The translations under genes and the position numbers were made by a program. Source: Cloeon dipterum (Eukaryota > Arthropoda > Insecta > Ephemeroptera > Baetidae). Taken from it: a stretch of DNA of 64,000 nucleotides. Each line of letters begins with the position of its first letter. Positions within the stretch are counted from its first letter, which is position 1. The stretch covers positions 21,890,545-21,954,544 of the forward strand of contig NC_088790.1 in assembly GCF_949628265.1 (NCBI RefSeq), written 5' to 3'. The notes below the pieces were generated by a model. That model was given only the letters and a program-made list of their open reading frames with translations. It was not told the origin of the DNA and did no database searches. This document shows positions 33,324-47,400 of this stretch, piece after piece.

Positions 33324-35464
33324 CCCGCATAAAAAAATATAACCCAGGAATATCCGGAATAATCTTAGATTAATCAAAATTTACCCGAAAAAATTAATCC
33401 AAAAAAATGATCCAGGATGAATACTGTATTAATCGAGATTAATCTATGAAGGTTTAAGATCAATCTAGAGATTAATCTAAAAATATATCCTCAGATTATT
33501 CTTTGGATCATTCTGAGATTAATCCAAAAAAATAATTTTTGGAATTTTCTTAGAATGAATCTAGATTAACCTTAAAATGTTTTAAAGTTAATCTAGAGAT
33601 TAAATTACAAGAATATCCCTAGAATAATCCCAAAGGGGAAATTTGAATATAGTTAATAGAATATCCCCAGATTATTCTATGGATCATTCTGAGATGAATT
33701 CTCAATATTTTTTTAATGTTCCTAGAATATTCTTTAAAAAACCCCTAAAAGAGAAGAACTTAGATATTTTTCTTACAATTAAAAACATAAAAATAAGTAT
33801 GAAACATAATTTAATCAAGAAAATGAACTGCCATACTGTTAAATATTTTGAAATCGTTATCACAAAAATTATTTTTTCTCGCAAATATTTTTTAATTAAT
33901 GCGATGGATTCAATTTTTATATTAAAACCTAACAAATTTTTCATTATCTTAACACAAAATTATGATGCCTTTATTTTTCAAAGTATCTGCCCAGATTAAA
34001 AAGGGTAAAAATCATAAATGCGATTGAATAAATTAATTTCTTAACACAAGGAGTCTTAATTAATGCTACCGACAAACGGGCCAATTTGAATAAAAAATCA
34101 GAAGGACAAAAAAGGGTTAAAAGGGCGATTTTAGTGTGCGCGTGGTAGCGGCGGCTGCACATGCATGCACGCACTTGCATGGAATGCCTGCTGCCTGCCT
34201 CTGTTGTGGAGCGGGGGAGGGGCGACGGGCGGTGGCAGCAGCAAGAGACTTACAAAATCCTGCTTCGCTCTCTTTGTCTAACGCGTCAACGGTCAACCGC
34301 CGTTCAAATCGAAGTTATTAACGGACGCAGGACGCCGGACGCCGACAATAAGGGACATCACGGACGTCCCGCGGACTCGGATGGATGGCCTGGGATCTTA
34401 CGGTTAACAGGGTAAGTCTCATTTTATAGATTAGCGTCCAAAGAAATAAGAACAGATCGCGCAACTTTCAAATCCAACGGATTTATGGTAAAATTACACT
34501 TTTCGCCGCTACTTGTACGGTTTTCGCCACCAATATTTTGATATGGGATCCTCTCCAGTCCCAAATGTTCTTAATTAGAACCCTATAAATAAGTTTGGGT
34601 GGCGGAAACTGTAAATCGGTGATGAAAAATATAATTTTTCCATGTAAATCGCGGTCGCTTTTTTTGTACGCTTACGAGAATTTGTATTACACATTCTGAT
34701 TCAATTGGCTTCGCATGGAAAATGGAAAAATATTTTGCATGAACTTTACATACTTCTACCTTCCATTTTCCAAGCAAAGCTGATTGAAAAAAGCTTTTAT
34801 TTTTTTTTCTACGAGTCGCTCCCTTTTTTTAGCTTCAAGCCGTCCGCAGATGTTTTGCACGACGGGAAAAGATACAATCGTTAAAGTTCTGCAGTTTGGG
34901 CTTCAAGATTGGCGGTGCTGGCATCGAATGAGAGAAAATTTTGTACCTGATATGATGAAAAACCAATAAATTTTAAAAATTTAACTAAATAAGTTTGTAA
35001 TTATTTAAGTAATTCCCAATTAAATCGCAGTTATAACATATTTTGAAATATTCTAGGAACAATCTGAAGTAATTTTAAAAATAACTTAGGGATAATATTT
35101 GTCACACTTAATATTGACCTTAAAATAATATTAGATTAACCAAAGAATGTTCCAGGATGATCAAAAAAGAATAATCCTATGTAAAGATTTGATACGCTAA
35201 ATATGAATCCCAGATCAATCCAAAGATTAATCCATAAGTATATTCTGAGAATGTTCTAGGATCATTCTTTAGAGCTTTTTGAAACAAACCCCGGCAGAAT
35301 AATCCTGGAACATTCTAAGGATATTCTCTTAAATTAATCTACAGATTAATCCAGTATCACGAAAAACCGTATCATAAGTTCATATATAATTAATTTTTTA
35401 GATTAATCCTGGGCGAAATCGGTATATTCTTAGAACATTCTCAGGTGATATTTTTTTATGCGGG
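33324..35464. mobile_element. candidate 2.1-kb element with inverted termini and subterminal repeats
   Basis: The outer ends are CCCGCATAAAAAAATAT (33324-33340) and its exact reverse complement (about 35448-35464). Next to each end lies a block of several hundred bases (33342-33703 and about 35040-35446) full of short related motifs: GATTAATC, AGAATATTC, CATTCTGAGA, CCTAGAATAATCC and similar. One 39-base unit occurs twice (33487-33525 and 33663-33701) with few changes. Such motifs are not seen elsewhere in the window. The 1.3-kb middle has an AT-rich chance frame (33643-33999), a GC-rich island (34130-34420) and a hairpin, but no recognisable transposase. I infer a non-autonomous transposon. 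Alternatively, two inverted copies of a satellite-like repeat flank ordinary DNA. No clear target-site duplication was found. Confidence 0.6.
34698..34787. other. pre-miRNA-like hairpin
   Basis: The 5' arm (34698-34727) and 3' arm (34761-34787) pair over about 27 positions, with two G-U wobbles and two mismatches, around a loop of about 33 bases. The best paired part is TGGAAAATGGAA with TTCCATTTTCCA. Size and imperfection fit an animal pre-miRNA, but a small palindrome belonging to the surrounding repeat element is equally possible. I recognise no known miRNA seed. Confidence 0.35.
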
Positions 35465-38400
35465 GAATGATACAGGGTAACAGTTGAAAATTATTTGAAT
35501 TGTTGGATGCCATAATAAATGGATCAATAAACAATTTGTTCAACAATTTGCAATAATTAAAAAGGACCGTCCTACAGTAAAAATTAAAATTTCGCCAAAT
35601 TTCTCCAAAATTTACAGTGCTTGAACATATTTTCTTGACATATTCCGATTCCTCTCGTCGAGATCTGTCCAACGGTGCATGCCCCTTTTATTGGGGAAAC
35701 TATTGGTTTTGAAATTAAATCGGATTTCAAGTAAGGAGACAGCCATTACCATTTGAAAAGCACGGTAACTTCTCAGCCAATTTTCTCAAAAAATTACAGC
35801 GCTTCTTAGGTCAATTTAGGCTTTAACTGAATCCTAAGGGATGAGTTTATGCATTGGCAACAAGCATTTTCCAGGCTTTTGCAGTATCATTCCTCTTTAA
35901 AACATCATTTTTTTGTAGAATCTTCAAAGTTAATTAGCTATGAATTTTAAAAAGAAAAAGAAAATTATAATTGTTGTTAGCAAACGTTATATTTTTATTT
36001 TATTTGCCAAAATGACAACTCTTCTTTTCTTCACGAATCGAAAAATAATTTATTCATTTTTGGATTTCCTGTTTTATTTTTATTAAAATTTGTGTAAAAG
36101 GACGGGGAATTTTGAGGAATGAAACTATTGCAGAACTGGATAGTCATTTTCCACAAACTGATTCGTTGATTCATAGTTTTTTAGCATCTTTATATAGGTT
36201 TAGATGCTTCTGAAAGTCATGGAGGAGAGCCTTGCCGAAAAATATGGGCTGAAGTTTGAGAAGTGTCCATTAATTAATATAGCATCTCGGTGTCGTATTA
36301 TTTTATAGTGCTCAATAATTTGGAGAGCACGCAACGAGCATCAAAACCGACACCCTCTGCATAAATCAATGCGCAGGAGGCGGCGATCCGCCCAAACTTT
36401 AGATCAGAGCAGAGACCACCTAGATTTCATCGGGTGAAAGACGCCTCGCACGTCTCCATTATTTCATTATACTGTTGTGTTCAATGAAGTTCAGAATAGT
36501 TGGAAAAACAGAAAGCTTTCCTCGAAATTTATTGCTCTTTTGTTTATATGGACGGGCATTGGAAAACACGCCCTGACTGAGAAGAGCAGGGAAGGAACTC
36601 ATCCGGCCGGCAATTGGCTCTTTTAATTGCTCAATAATTTTCGCTTTTTGATTTGGAACATTTTCATTTTGGCAGGCGGGCGAGCAGATATATTGCGCGC
36701 CGATCCCACATAATGCTGTGACGTGCGCGCGAGCGAGATGTAGTTTTGTTATTTGCAACCATTAAAATCAGCGCACTCGAGATAAATCTGCCGGCTGTCG
36801 TGGTTGGGCGGCCAACTTTTAGTGCTCTCCCGCTCGCGCGCAGGCATCATCATCATTCCGTTGACCTTTTCAGTGTTTCATATTTCTTTGTTTGCACACT
36901 CACACCTCGGCCATTAATAATTTCCCACCGACATTAACACGATTAAGTCTTTTGATTTGTGAGAGCCGCCAGAGTGAATTCGCTTTGCTGCGCGATTATC
37001 ATTAATTATCGCGGCTAATCGACTGCTCTCTGCTGTCCTACGCTGCGCTATGGAAATTCTGGAAATTTCATTTAAAACCTGATTGGTCAGCATATTTTAT
37101 TAATGCTCTCAATGATTTACCAAAGAGGAAAACATTTTAGATATTTTATAGAGATTTAGGATTTTTTTCCTGTTCTATGCTACATGAAAGATATCTACAA
37201 TTTTAAAATTGGAGATAGATTAATTCACCACAAACTTAATTATATGATACTAATTACAAGGTACGTTAAGTACGCATTAGTTGATAAAAAATCATTGTAT
37301 TCAAGCTAAATATCAGTTACGAACCACGAAGCCCAGGTTGAAGATTAAATCGTGAAGGCATTTTTCTGTCAATTAAGATAATATTTTGAAATTTGGAGTC
37401 TGACGAGTTAAATCGCTTTCGATAATATTGATTTTTTTTTACTTTCCAGGAAATTATTGTTCTTTTCTGGAACAACAATTTTTCAATTGAAACTCCGTAT
37501 TGGGAAAATTCAAAATTGCTAGGTATATTTTCCAAATACAACAAAAAGGAAATTCAATCGGCTGTTAAAATCCATCTATAGTTTTAATTCGGCGGCCAGT
37601 TATTAAAATAACTCATCTATCGATTTATCTCATTAGAAATTTCAAATGCGTCAAATTTTACCCTAACATTTGTTTTTTTAATAAATATTAAAAGATTTTG
37701 ACGTATATACAAAGCTTCCCAAATTACGAAAATCATCTAAAAATTGACAAATAAACTTGGAGTACGCCAATCAAATCCAAACAAATTTTCCCTCTTGTCA
37801 TAACGCAGTTTTCTCTTCAGTCACAATATGAAAAAATAAATATAAATTGTTGTAGTCATTTCATAGAGTTTAATTCTCATGCAGAGGCCAATTAATCTCG
37901 GTCGTGGCACTCTGTAATCAATCCGGTACATTCTATCACGATGTTAGCAAGGTCTCCAGCACTCCGCTCCACCCACGCATTGAAACCCGTTACATTTCGC
38001 AGTGCGCACTAATACACAAAGTATAATGTACCCGTTTGCATCACCCGCGCGGACTAAAGTCGTCTCGCAGGTTCGAGTGGTGGTCATGATACGAGAATTA
38101 TTATAACCATTTGCGATACCATTTGCATCAGCTCCCGCGATAAAAATCTGGCCATCACTCACATCGCTCGCGCGAGTTGTTGTAAATTTATGAAGGGAAA
38201 AGGAGCTGCTGTTTAATTTATGTGCGGCTCATGCACAAACGAAGGTTTTCCACTCTTTTATAATAATTTTAATGTGATATATGAAGTAGCCGCCGCGGAC
38301 GCGTACCTTTAGGTACGGCTCTTTATTCTCTGCCCCTGCCTGCTTGCACCAAAGCCACCAAAGAGATGCAAACCGCCGCGCCGTGTTATATGCAAAGTCC

Positions 38401-41400
38401 GCTCGCCGGAACTGGTCGCTGAAAATTTACTGGTATTTCATTTCGCACAATGGACGAGGTTTATAAATGTGCTTTGGATTGTGTTCATGAAACCTGAAGA
38501 ATAATACATACCATATTGGATTTTAAATTAGGGTCAAGAATGGTCGATTCAAGATTTGCACTCCGTCAAGTGCTACAATTCGTCAGAAACTTGATTCATT
38601 GTGGAAATTTATAATAAATTAAAAGCAAAATGTTTTTTTTAATTGATGTATTTCAATCACCTGTACGTTAGATACTTGTTAGGCCTACGAATATTTTACT
38701 TTGTTAATGAAATTAAATTATAAACTCTAAAATTAGTGGGATTTTTCACTTGTTTAACAATGCATTTTCAATTAGATTTCATCCACTACTGTGTGCTCTA
38801 GACAATTTTTTCATCATAATAACAGATCAGACATTCAAATTTGGTGCATATTAAGTGCAAATAATAAAGCAGGGGAAAGATGATGTTTAAATTTAAATTT
38901 TTTTATTGGGTAAATAAATATGTTGTGGCATTAGGTATCACATTGATATTCATTTGTTATTTGTTTGTAGGGTAGCCCAAAGGTACGTATCAATGAAACA
39001 TTTCAAATAAAAAATTGTCCGCTCCCTGAGATATTCAATTTTAAAAATTGAAATAATTTGAGAGATAATTGTTCCAGATAGTTAAGACGCAGTTTGGACC
39101 AAAAACTATTTTTAGGATTCTCCTCATTATTTCTAAGCAGTTAATTAACTTATTTTTTACAATTAGTATCCTTTTCACTTTTCTCCTCTTGTGATTGGTG
39201 TCTTGATTGAATTTAAGGCTATTTATATTACTTCAGGACAAAATGATTACCTTATAAGTTTGCTCACAAAATGCTGAATTACAATTCAATCAGAAATTTT
39301 TTAAGTGATCGAGCAATGATATATTATTTCAATTAGTTGTTTTATTTTTTCATAAATTCAAAAATCGAGTGTGCAGGCTAATTGCTGGCGAAAATATCAG
39401 CGAAAAGGAGGCGACCGCGGTCTGACAATGAGCTGGCCGGTCGTTCGGCGAAGGAGAGCCATAGATCAGGCGAGTGGACACCGCGTCACGCAGATAAAGC
39501 AAGTGCGGGCGGGCCAACTCCGGCAGCAGGTTTGCAGGATGCACGCCGACCTAATTACCATTTTTCCCTAAGAGCAAGCAGCTCTCGTCGTCCCCTCACT
39601 CACCATACATACCTTGATTTCGTGACTAATAAATCGCGGCGTGCGGAATATAAAATGTGTGTGTGTGTGTACGTCGCATATGTGTGCAGCTTCGCCGGCC
39701 GTCTCTCTCGCGCGCGGTTAAGAGAAGAGAGAAGGACAGTATATGTTTTGTACAAAAACAATTGGATGGATGCTGCGCTGCCGCTGCTTATGTGAATATG
39801 GGATTCAGAAGCAGCTCGCTCGTCTCCTTTTCTGCCGGACAATATGTATTAACAATGGATTTAAAAAGGCTGGAATCTGCTCGACGCTCGGCAGCGGATA
39901 TCTATACTGGGAAATCAGAATATGTTATATAACGTGTGTGTGTGCCTCTTTTTCTCTCGCACTGCAGCAGTGCTCGCTGCTGCTGCTGCCGTTGCTGCTG
40001 AGAGATGTCCCACGTACACGTAAATTATACACACAAGCCAGCAGCTTCTGGGCCTGCACCTGGGCCCATTATGCGTCAATCACGCGCCAGCACTATCTGC
40101 ACGCGAATTTGCGTGTCCCCTGCTGCGGTGCACAAGCAACCTCTTCTGGCATATCGGCAAACAGGCTACAAAAATTTCGGAGGTTCTACAGCGCTAATCT
40201 ATGTACAAAAATTCATAACAACGATTTGGTAATTTTTATGAACATCATTTCGTCCAGCTCTGCAAAATTCCTACACTCGAATGACAAATTTCTTGAAGTT
40301 AGGCAACTCCCACTCAGTCGCGTCGCGTGGGATGCATACCACTCGCGGCATTAAAAATAAACTAACTCTGTCATACTCATTCAAATTCGCAGAAGGAAAA
40401 GAGGAAAGAATTTAAATGCTGTCTTTTTTCTTACAAGTGCGCACTTAACACAAAAAAGAGAGAAATCTATTTGATTTATCCATTTCAATTAGTTAAATAA
40501 AAACAAATTAAAATTTGAAATTACAGCTAGTGTTCTAACAAAAGAGTTAGTTAAGTGTTACTCTGGTCTAAGTTTTATCTGTTTTTCCGCGAGCTGAGAA
40601 TCAAATTAATTTAAAAATAACGACGCCAGTATAATTTTAAGAAGCCATTTGCTTACGCACAAATGAATCCTTAAGAGAAAAATGTTTCGCTTGAACTCAA
40701 TTTAAGTTTCAAATTCTGATATATTTTACTCTATTAATATTTCTATCTATTTCAACCTCAAAAGCAGTTCTTGGCCTGCAAAAATCTGAACTGCAGACGT
40801 GGGAAACGATTGAAAATGCCGAAATGCACTCTTTGTCGAACAAAAAAAGAGAGCAAGTGAGAAAACTGTGGAAACCCCGTCGCATCCGTTTTCGCTGCAA
40901 AACGAGACTGTTTCTTACACAAATTTCATAGTTCCTAAAATTCCATCCATTTTTGAAGCTATTGAGAAACCAATTGAGTCCATAGCCAAAATTATTGCGA
41001 TGTAATCAACCATCAAAACTCAAAATTTAAAAAAGCAGCAATATGAGAATTAAATATTAAGGCCAATTTTATAGCAAGTTGCCCAAAAAGTGGAGCAATT
41101 AGAAACGATTCTGGCAAATTTGAATGTAAAATCAGGGAAATTGCCGTTTGTTTGTTTGTTTGTTGGGGGCAGTGGTAGCATAGGTTCCGTTGGCCTTGCG
41201 TGTTCCATTAGGAGCCCCTTCAGCGCGAGCAACCCGCCGCGCTCGCAGCCTGGCCTGGATGCTGCGGTCACAACAACAAACAAGCCTGTCTGCGCACAGC
41301 CTTCACTCTCAATAACGTAATATGCTGACAATTACCTGCCACCAAGTGATGTGCCATTAATTTGGGGCCGAGCCCCGTTTTCCGCACATTAAATCACTTT

Positions 41401-44400
41401 GCTTGCTATGTGTACGTTCGCCGCTGCCGCATAATACACGCTCTGTGCACAGCCACGTGCACACAAACACCGCCGCCGGATTTGATTTTAATTGAGCTCG
41501 TCGCGATCCGTTGCAAACGCCTCTGCCAGAATAATGGAATTTGATTTAGCATCTTTGACAAGGGTTTACGAGGCAACAAATAAATTTTTGCTAACTCATC
41601 AAACAATTGTTGCTATATTTCTTTGTTTCATCTCCTTGCTTCAAACATAATATGTATTGTTGAAAAAGACAATTTTCGATATGTGCCAAAATTATTGTGT
41701 ACAATAACTACAGTGGATCTGAAAAACTGACGATAAAATATTTTAATGAAAAAGTTAGCAGAGTCAGCTAAAAGATATTAAAAGGATTTGAAAAATGGTG
41801 AACGCTTCACAAAGAGACTGTTCAGTGCTTTTTTCAAACATTACCAATAATATTTAATATTATATTTGTTTTAATATTAAAATAGCTGCACGCTTTTACA
41901 AATTGTCCATTGGACGAACAAAAAATACATATTTTTTAATTATTAATCTGCTAATTTTAGGAAATCCCCAAAATTACAAAAATATAACTTGCATTGTTTG
42001 CTTCTTCGTTGCACAGAGCTATATGTATTTTATTTAAATCGATCGAGACTAACATTGGCGAACATTCTCGGACGAAAACTGTCCTTAAGCTAAAGATATT
42101 TTAGGTTGCAAATTTGTAGTAGCTAAACCGAAAATTTAAATAACTCTGAATAGGTTTCAATTTAATGGCCTTTAATGATATACACGCGTTGAGCCAGGAG
42201 TTGCCGAACATCGTCCCATAGGAATTCCATGCTAAATGCTGTTCGTGAATCCCATATCATTCTGCTAACAATCAGCGGAAAACCAATTGTTTGGTTTATG
42301 GCAGCTGAGGAGTTAGCATATCGAACTAAGACATAAACAACTAAACATACGCACTACTATGTCAGCCAACCAGCGCCAGGGTTTCCCGAGCAGAGAAATC
42401 GCCGATTTATCCGATACGTGATCATTCATACCAAGTTAAATTGATTTTAATTAATTGTTGGAGTATTTATGTGATCATAATTTGTTAGACCGTCTATTTA
42501 GCTGCAAGAAGAGACCAAATAACCGGTTTTCGCTCATTGATAGCAGAATGGTGGGCGATTTACCAAAGGCATTTAAAATGGGGTTCTTGTGGAACCAAAA
42601 TTGAGTCCGGAAACTCTGGGCCTGACGCGTATCTCACTCAAGATCAATTTCACTATTTTTTTCATTCATCTCTTAGTGGCCTAAATGAGTCATTTTCATG
42701 TTCAGAAATGGAATAAAAATACATTTTATAGCCCACTTTTACAATAGATTTATTCACCTCTGAACTTTTTTTGTTATGGATTTTAGAAAAATAAGAGGAA
42801 GTCGTAATGTGTTCCCGTATGAAGAAAGAAAGCACATTCATAGCAAATGTAAAAGATGATTGTCTAAAATTTGCTATCGATGAATTCATTATAGGTTTAA
42901 AGATAAAAAGTTGCAATCTTGTGAGAAGTAAAAACTGTATGTGAAAACAAATTTCTAATTGTAGCTGCTTCATTTCATAACACATTTGTTTTCAAATTAA
43001 ATTAAATTCACAGTAGCAAAATGGCTTTTTTCCTGTTTTGTTTTCAAAATAAAAAATCATTTTGATGGCAAAAATTTTAATCATGAATCAGCATCACAAC
43101 TCAGTAAATTTCGGAAACATGTTGATTTTCTTTTTACAAGGAAAAATAAGATGAAGTGGTCATAAAAATATAAAACTATTATTTAACTAACAAAGTTTTT
43201 TGTAGATTTGTTTAAGTGAAATGATACCAAAGAATTGAACGGGTATATTATCCTTTTCTAATTGTGTGCAACTTAGCTGCAGCTCCAGGCTGACGGTGTC
43301 GAAATGAAATTCTTCAAGCCAAGCACCCTTCCCAAAACGCATCAATAGCAATGCGAGGTGTGTGTGTTTTTAATTTCCTGCCCTCGTGGCGACGGAGTGC
43401 ATATACATAATCGAAATTGAATTTTTCACACTTGCTCTCCGCGGCTGCGGCGGCGTCTTTCTCATTACGCAGCGTAAGATTGGGTTGTTGGTTGGCTAAA
43501 AAAGGCGCGTCACCCATAAATAAATAAATAATTTATTGCGATTGCCTCTTCCCGGAGCCAGCCAGCGAGCGCGCGAGCGCTGTTTTTAAATATCTTTCGA
43601 ACACGTCGGCGGAGGAGAGAGGAAGAGAGATAGAATTCTTTGCAGCGAAAGATAAAGAAATTTATGATGACAAGTTTCGGATGATGAGGGGAGAGACATT
43701 GAAGTTCTCTCTCCTCGGCAGAGCTAGGGGCCGAAAATATAATAAAGCAGATTTAAACCCTATAATTATCAAATGAATCACACGAAGCCTTTCCCCGTGC
43801 GAGCATAAGAGGCACCGCTTTTGCTTTTGAGCCGCGTGTGGAACATGCAGGGAATTCGGCGCCGTATTTCATTCACAATTTATTTCCACGTCCGATAATT
43901 ATGATTGTGTTATTCCATCTTTTAAAATGTATATTTGCTCGGCCGCGCGGCTCACACACACATTTTGATTGTGTTGCCTGAGCAGGATCGTAAATCGATG
44001 CAACTTTATTGCCTACCGGTGAAGAAGCCTTCCATCGCGCTGCCCGCCGGTCCCTTTTCCTCCCATGGCATCCATCACGCAGAATAACGCATCACACGCA
44101 CAACCGATTTTAATTGCCAGCCGCGCGCTGAGCGTTATTGGACGAAAAATGGGCAAATTGAATTATATCCAACGTTCAGTCAATTTGAACGAACAATAAT
44201 CTTCGCAGTAAATTAACTATCACTATTTAAAGCCTCAGTTGTGCAAGAAAATTTAAAAAAATTTAACTTAAAATGGCATTCAAATTGAAGAAACAAGGAC
44301 TCATAATATTATAATATAGTTTAATTATAAATATCGTTCAGATTTTTGTAAATAATTTTTATTAAATAGCAAATAATTAGTATTGTAAAAAGAAATAAAA

Positions 44401-47400
44401 ACGTTTTGTAACGTTATTAAAATAAATATTAAAATATTAAAAAATGCGTTGACGTAGTTAAAGCGTTTAATTAGCCCGTGTAAGAAAAAAAACAAATAAA
44501 TATATTGATTTTACATTTAAAAATACATTAGTAAACTAACAATATCCACTACTAAAAGAGGATGAACTGGACCAGCGGAAGAAAAAACGAATTAAAATTA
44601 TGCTCGGAATTAAATTAATCATGTTGATTTTCATGTAAATAAGTTTTCAAACGCTTTGAAATTGACTTTGAATGATGCAGCTATTAAAGTAATTGTTTAA
44701 CAAAATAAATCATGGTATCAATGCTTTTTCTTTGAAATGAATCAATCTGGAAAATGAAAGTATGAGATTAAAAAGAGTCTCAGATCACTCAAAGGTTTTG
44801 ATTTCAATTAAAAATTGAAAAAAATAAACATAGCAAAGTAATGCTTGATTCTTCAACACAATCCTTATTTATATATAAACAAATCTATTTTAAGTTGGTC
44901 TACATCGATTCGGGACACGCTTATTGAATCCGTATTTCTAGAAATCCAGCGCACCTGACAATGTTAGTGCAGTCTGATGTGCAGCATTTTTGTGCGGATT
45001 ATTTTAAAACGCGCACGATTCTATTTTGAGCGAGTGGAGGAGCCATTAATTGGGAAAGAGGACGTAAAATGCGTCGGACACATCTTTGGCAAAAGCAGTG
45101 CACAATCTGCTGCGTGCTCGCCGGGGTGATTTACACAATTTTCGGCCGTATCGGAATCTCGTCTGCGGTGGTGGGCGAGCCGAGCCGAGTCGAGCCAGGC
45201 GCGGGTGCAAACTTGGCGGCGCGCTAATGGCTTACACAATCAATCAAACGGCTGATTTATCTGCGAAATAACTGCTTCTGTACGCGAAAGAGAGTCGAAA
45301 AACTTACACTTTGCGCTCGCTGCCGCGATGATAAAAGTTGTCTCGCGAGTGCAGAAATTTACCGCCGCCGCCGCACCCCACCCCCCTCGCCAGCCGCCCC
45401 CGTGCGCCGCCCCGGCACAAACAGATGTATTTTATTGCGCGATATTTGCTGTAAATCACTCTCTCGATCCGCGCCGCGGTCTAATTTATTCGCATCAATT
45501 TATTGGATTTAATTTCCTTTTCTTGCGTATGCACACGACGACGTTTTATTCTTTGCTCTTGGCGCTAATTTCGCCTCCCCTTCCCTCCCTCCAGTCTCAG
45601 ACGGAACACAATACTGTTTTGAATATTCCTCGCCACATCCCTACTTTGCATGGTTATGTTATTTAGAATACAAAACCGGATTTTCAGTTTGAAGCTGTTG
45701 ACAAGAACTGTCACAGAGACATTCATAAGTTTTGACGTGATGATGCTCTGATTAAAGAAAATTGTTTTGAGAAGGGTAAATAAATTTTGTTTTTGAAATT
45801 TTTGGAAATGATTTATGTTAAATCAACTTATGTTATTTGTTTATGAATCATATATGCAACAAAATATAGACTATTTATCCTCAAATTAAAACCAAAAAAT
45901 ACAGGAAAATGTACAATGATTTTAAATTACCAAAAATACGAATATTGCAAAGTCACAAATTAATATTGTACAGTGTTAAGAGACAACTTCTAAATATTGA
46001 ACATCATCTTACAATTAGCAAAGGTTTACAGGACAGTAAATTTAATTAATGGAGACTTATGCTCTTTGTTAGCGGACGATCCACGAGTACAGCAATATCC
46101 TCTAAAAGGGTGTGCTGCTCGATGGAGCCATTGTCAGAGGTAGGGGAGAAACATCACAAAGATCATGCATTTGTAAGAATTAATGAGGAAATTAATAATT
46201 TTATAATATAAAATCTTGAAAAAAATTATTTTTGAAATAATAATATTGTGATATTTCATGTCAAATAAAGACTTGCCAAATATTTATTATATTTTTGTTA
46301 TTGTTTGTGAATTATGCATAAGCTTCAGCATTAATGCAAAATTATTTCTGAATTTTACCGTCCAAGTTAGAAATTATTTCCCTAGAAAAATAATCACCAG
46401 TAGAATCGAAATAAATATTTGGGCGTTGTTTGTAGCAAGGGAGAGAGAGAAATAAGGACAGCCAATTTCGAGTGTCTTGTTTGGAGTCAGATTTTGCCTC
46501 AGCAGCGAACGTGTTATCAGCAGGAGCGTGACGCGAGTTTGAGGGGGTCGTAAAATTTATGAGAGCCCAGTGATGTATGTTTTGGTTGGCTGCGGTGTGC
46601 TAGTGCGCGCGCGGAGACGCGCCGAGAGAAAAATTTACAATTCCAAATGTGGCACCCCATTTAATAGGTGAGCAGGTGATTGTTTTATGGAGCTGCCTGA
46701 GAGACTCACGTTCTTCATGTGTGCTTAATTCGTTCGCCGCGCCGCACGAAAATTGAGTCAACACTGATAACGCAAAAGTGAAGAGAGACAACTCCATGTA
46801 TAAGCCTCGCGTTTGAGTGACGTCTTTTGGAAATGAGACCAACGCGCGTACCATTGCATGAGGCTCGTTCGTTTGAATAAATGAAAATGAAATTTAACTC
46901 TGCGTCGTCAGGAAGCTAGTTTAAGGTTCAGAGCAGCCAGAATCATAAATTACTCAATATTAACCAATCTGAGAGTTATGAATTGTTAAAAAACTGATAA
47001 TAATTGTTACTTTTTATCTCGAGTTTAATTTCATTACAATTGATTCGGGGGTCTGCTTCTAGCTGATTTTTTAGGATTGTTGAAAAAATTCCAAATTCAA
47101 GATTTTAAATGGATCGAGTTCAAAATTCAAACCCTGCTTAAGAGATTTTAACCAGATTTAAAAATTCTATGATGTTTTAAAAGAAAAAACTCTTGAAGGA
47201 GTTTAAAATTTTCTTTTAAGGATTTTTTTCTATTTTTAGCATTTTTCTTCTATTTAGCAAAACAAAATCTATTTAATCTAACTTATACTTTTAAGAAGCA
47301 TTGAATTCGTGCTCAAGGTAACGAGGTTGTAAGGTAAAATATATCATATTTTGCAAGGCTGCATTTTCATGATACTCTATAGTTTTATCCCCGCTATTTT

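Noticed and set aside
33643-33999. 118-codon frame inside the candidate element
   Set aside because: Composed of Ile, Phe, Lys and Asn as expected from AT-rich chance; no transposase motif.
39743-40354. 203-codon open frame, the longest in the window
   Set aside because: Rich in Cys, Arg and Ser from GC-rich DNA. No domain, signal peptide, splice logic or polyadenylation signal fits it, and other frames of the same island are also open.
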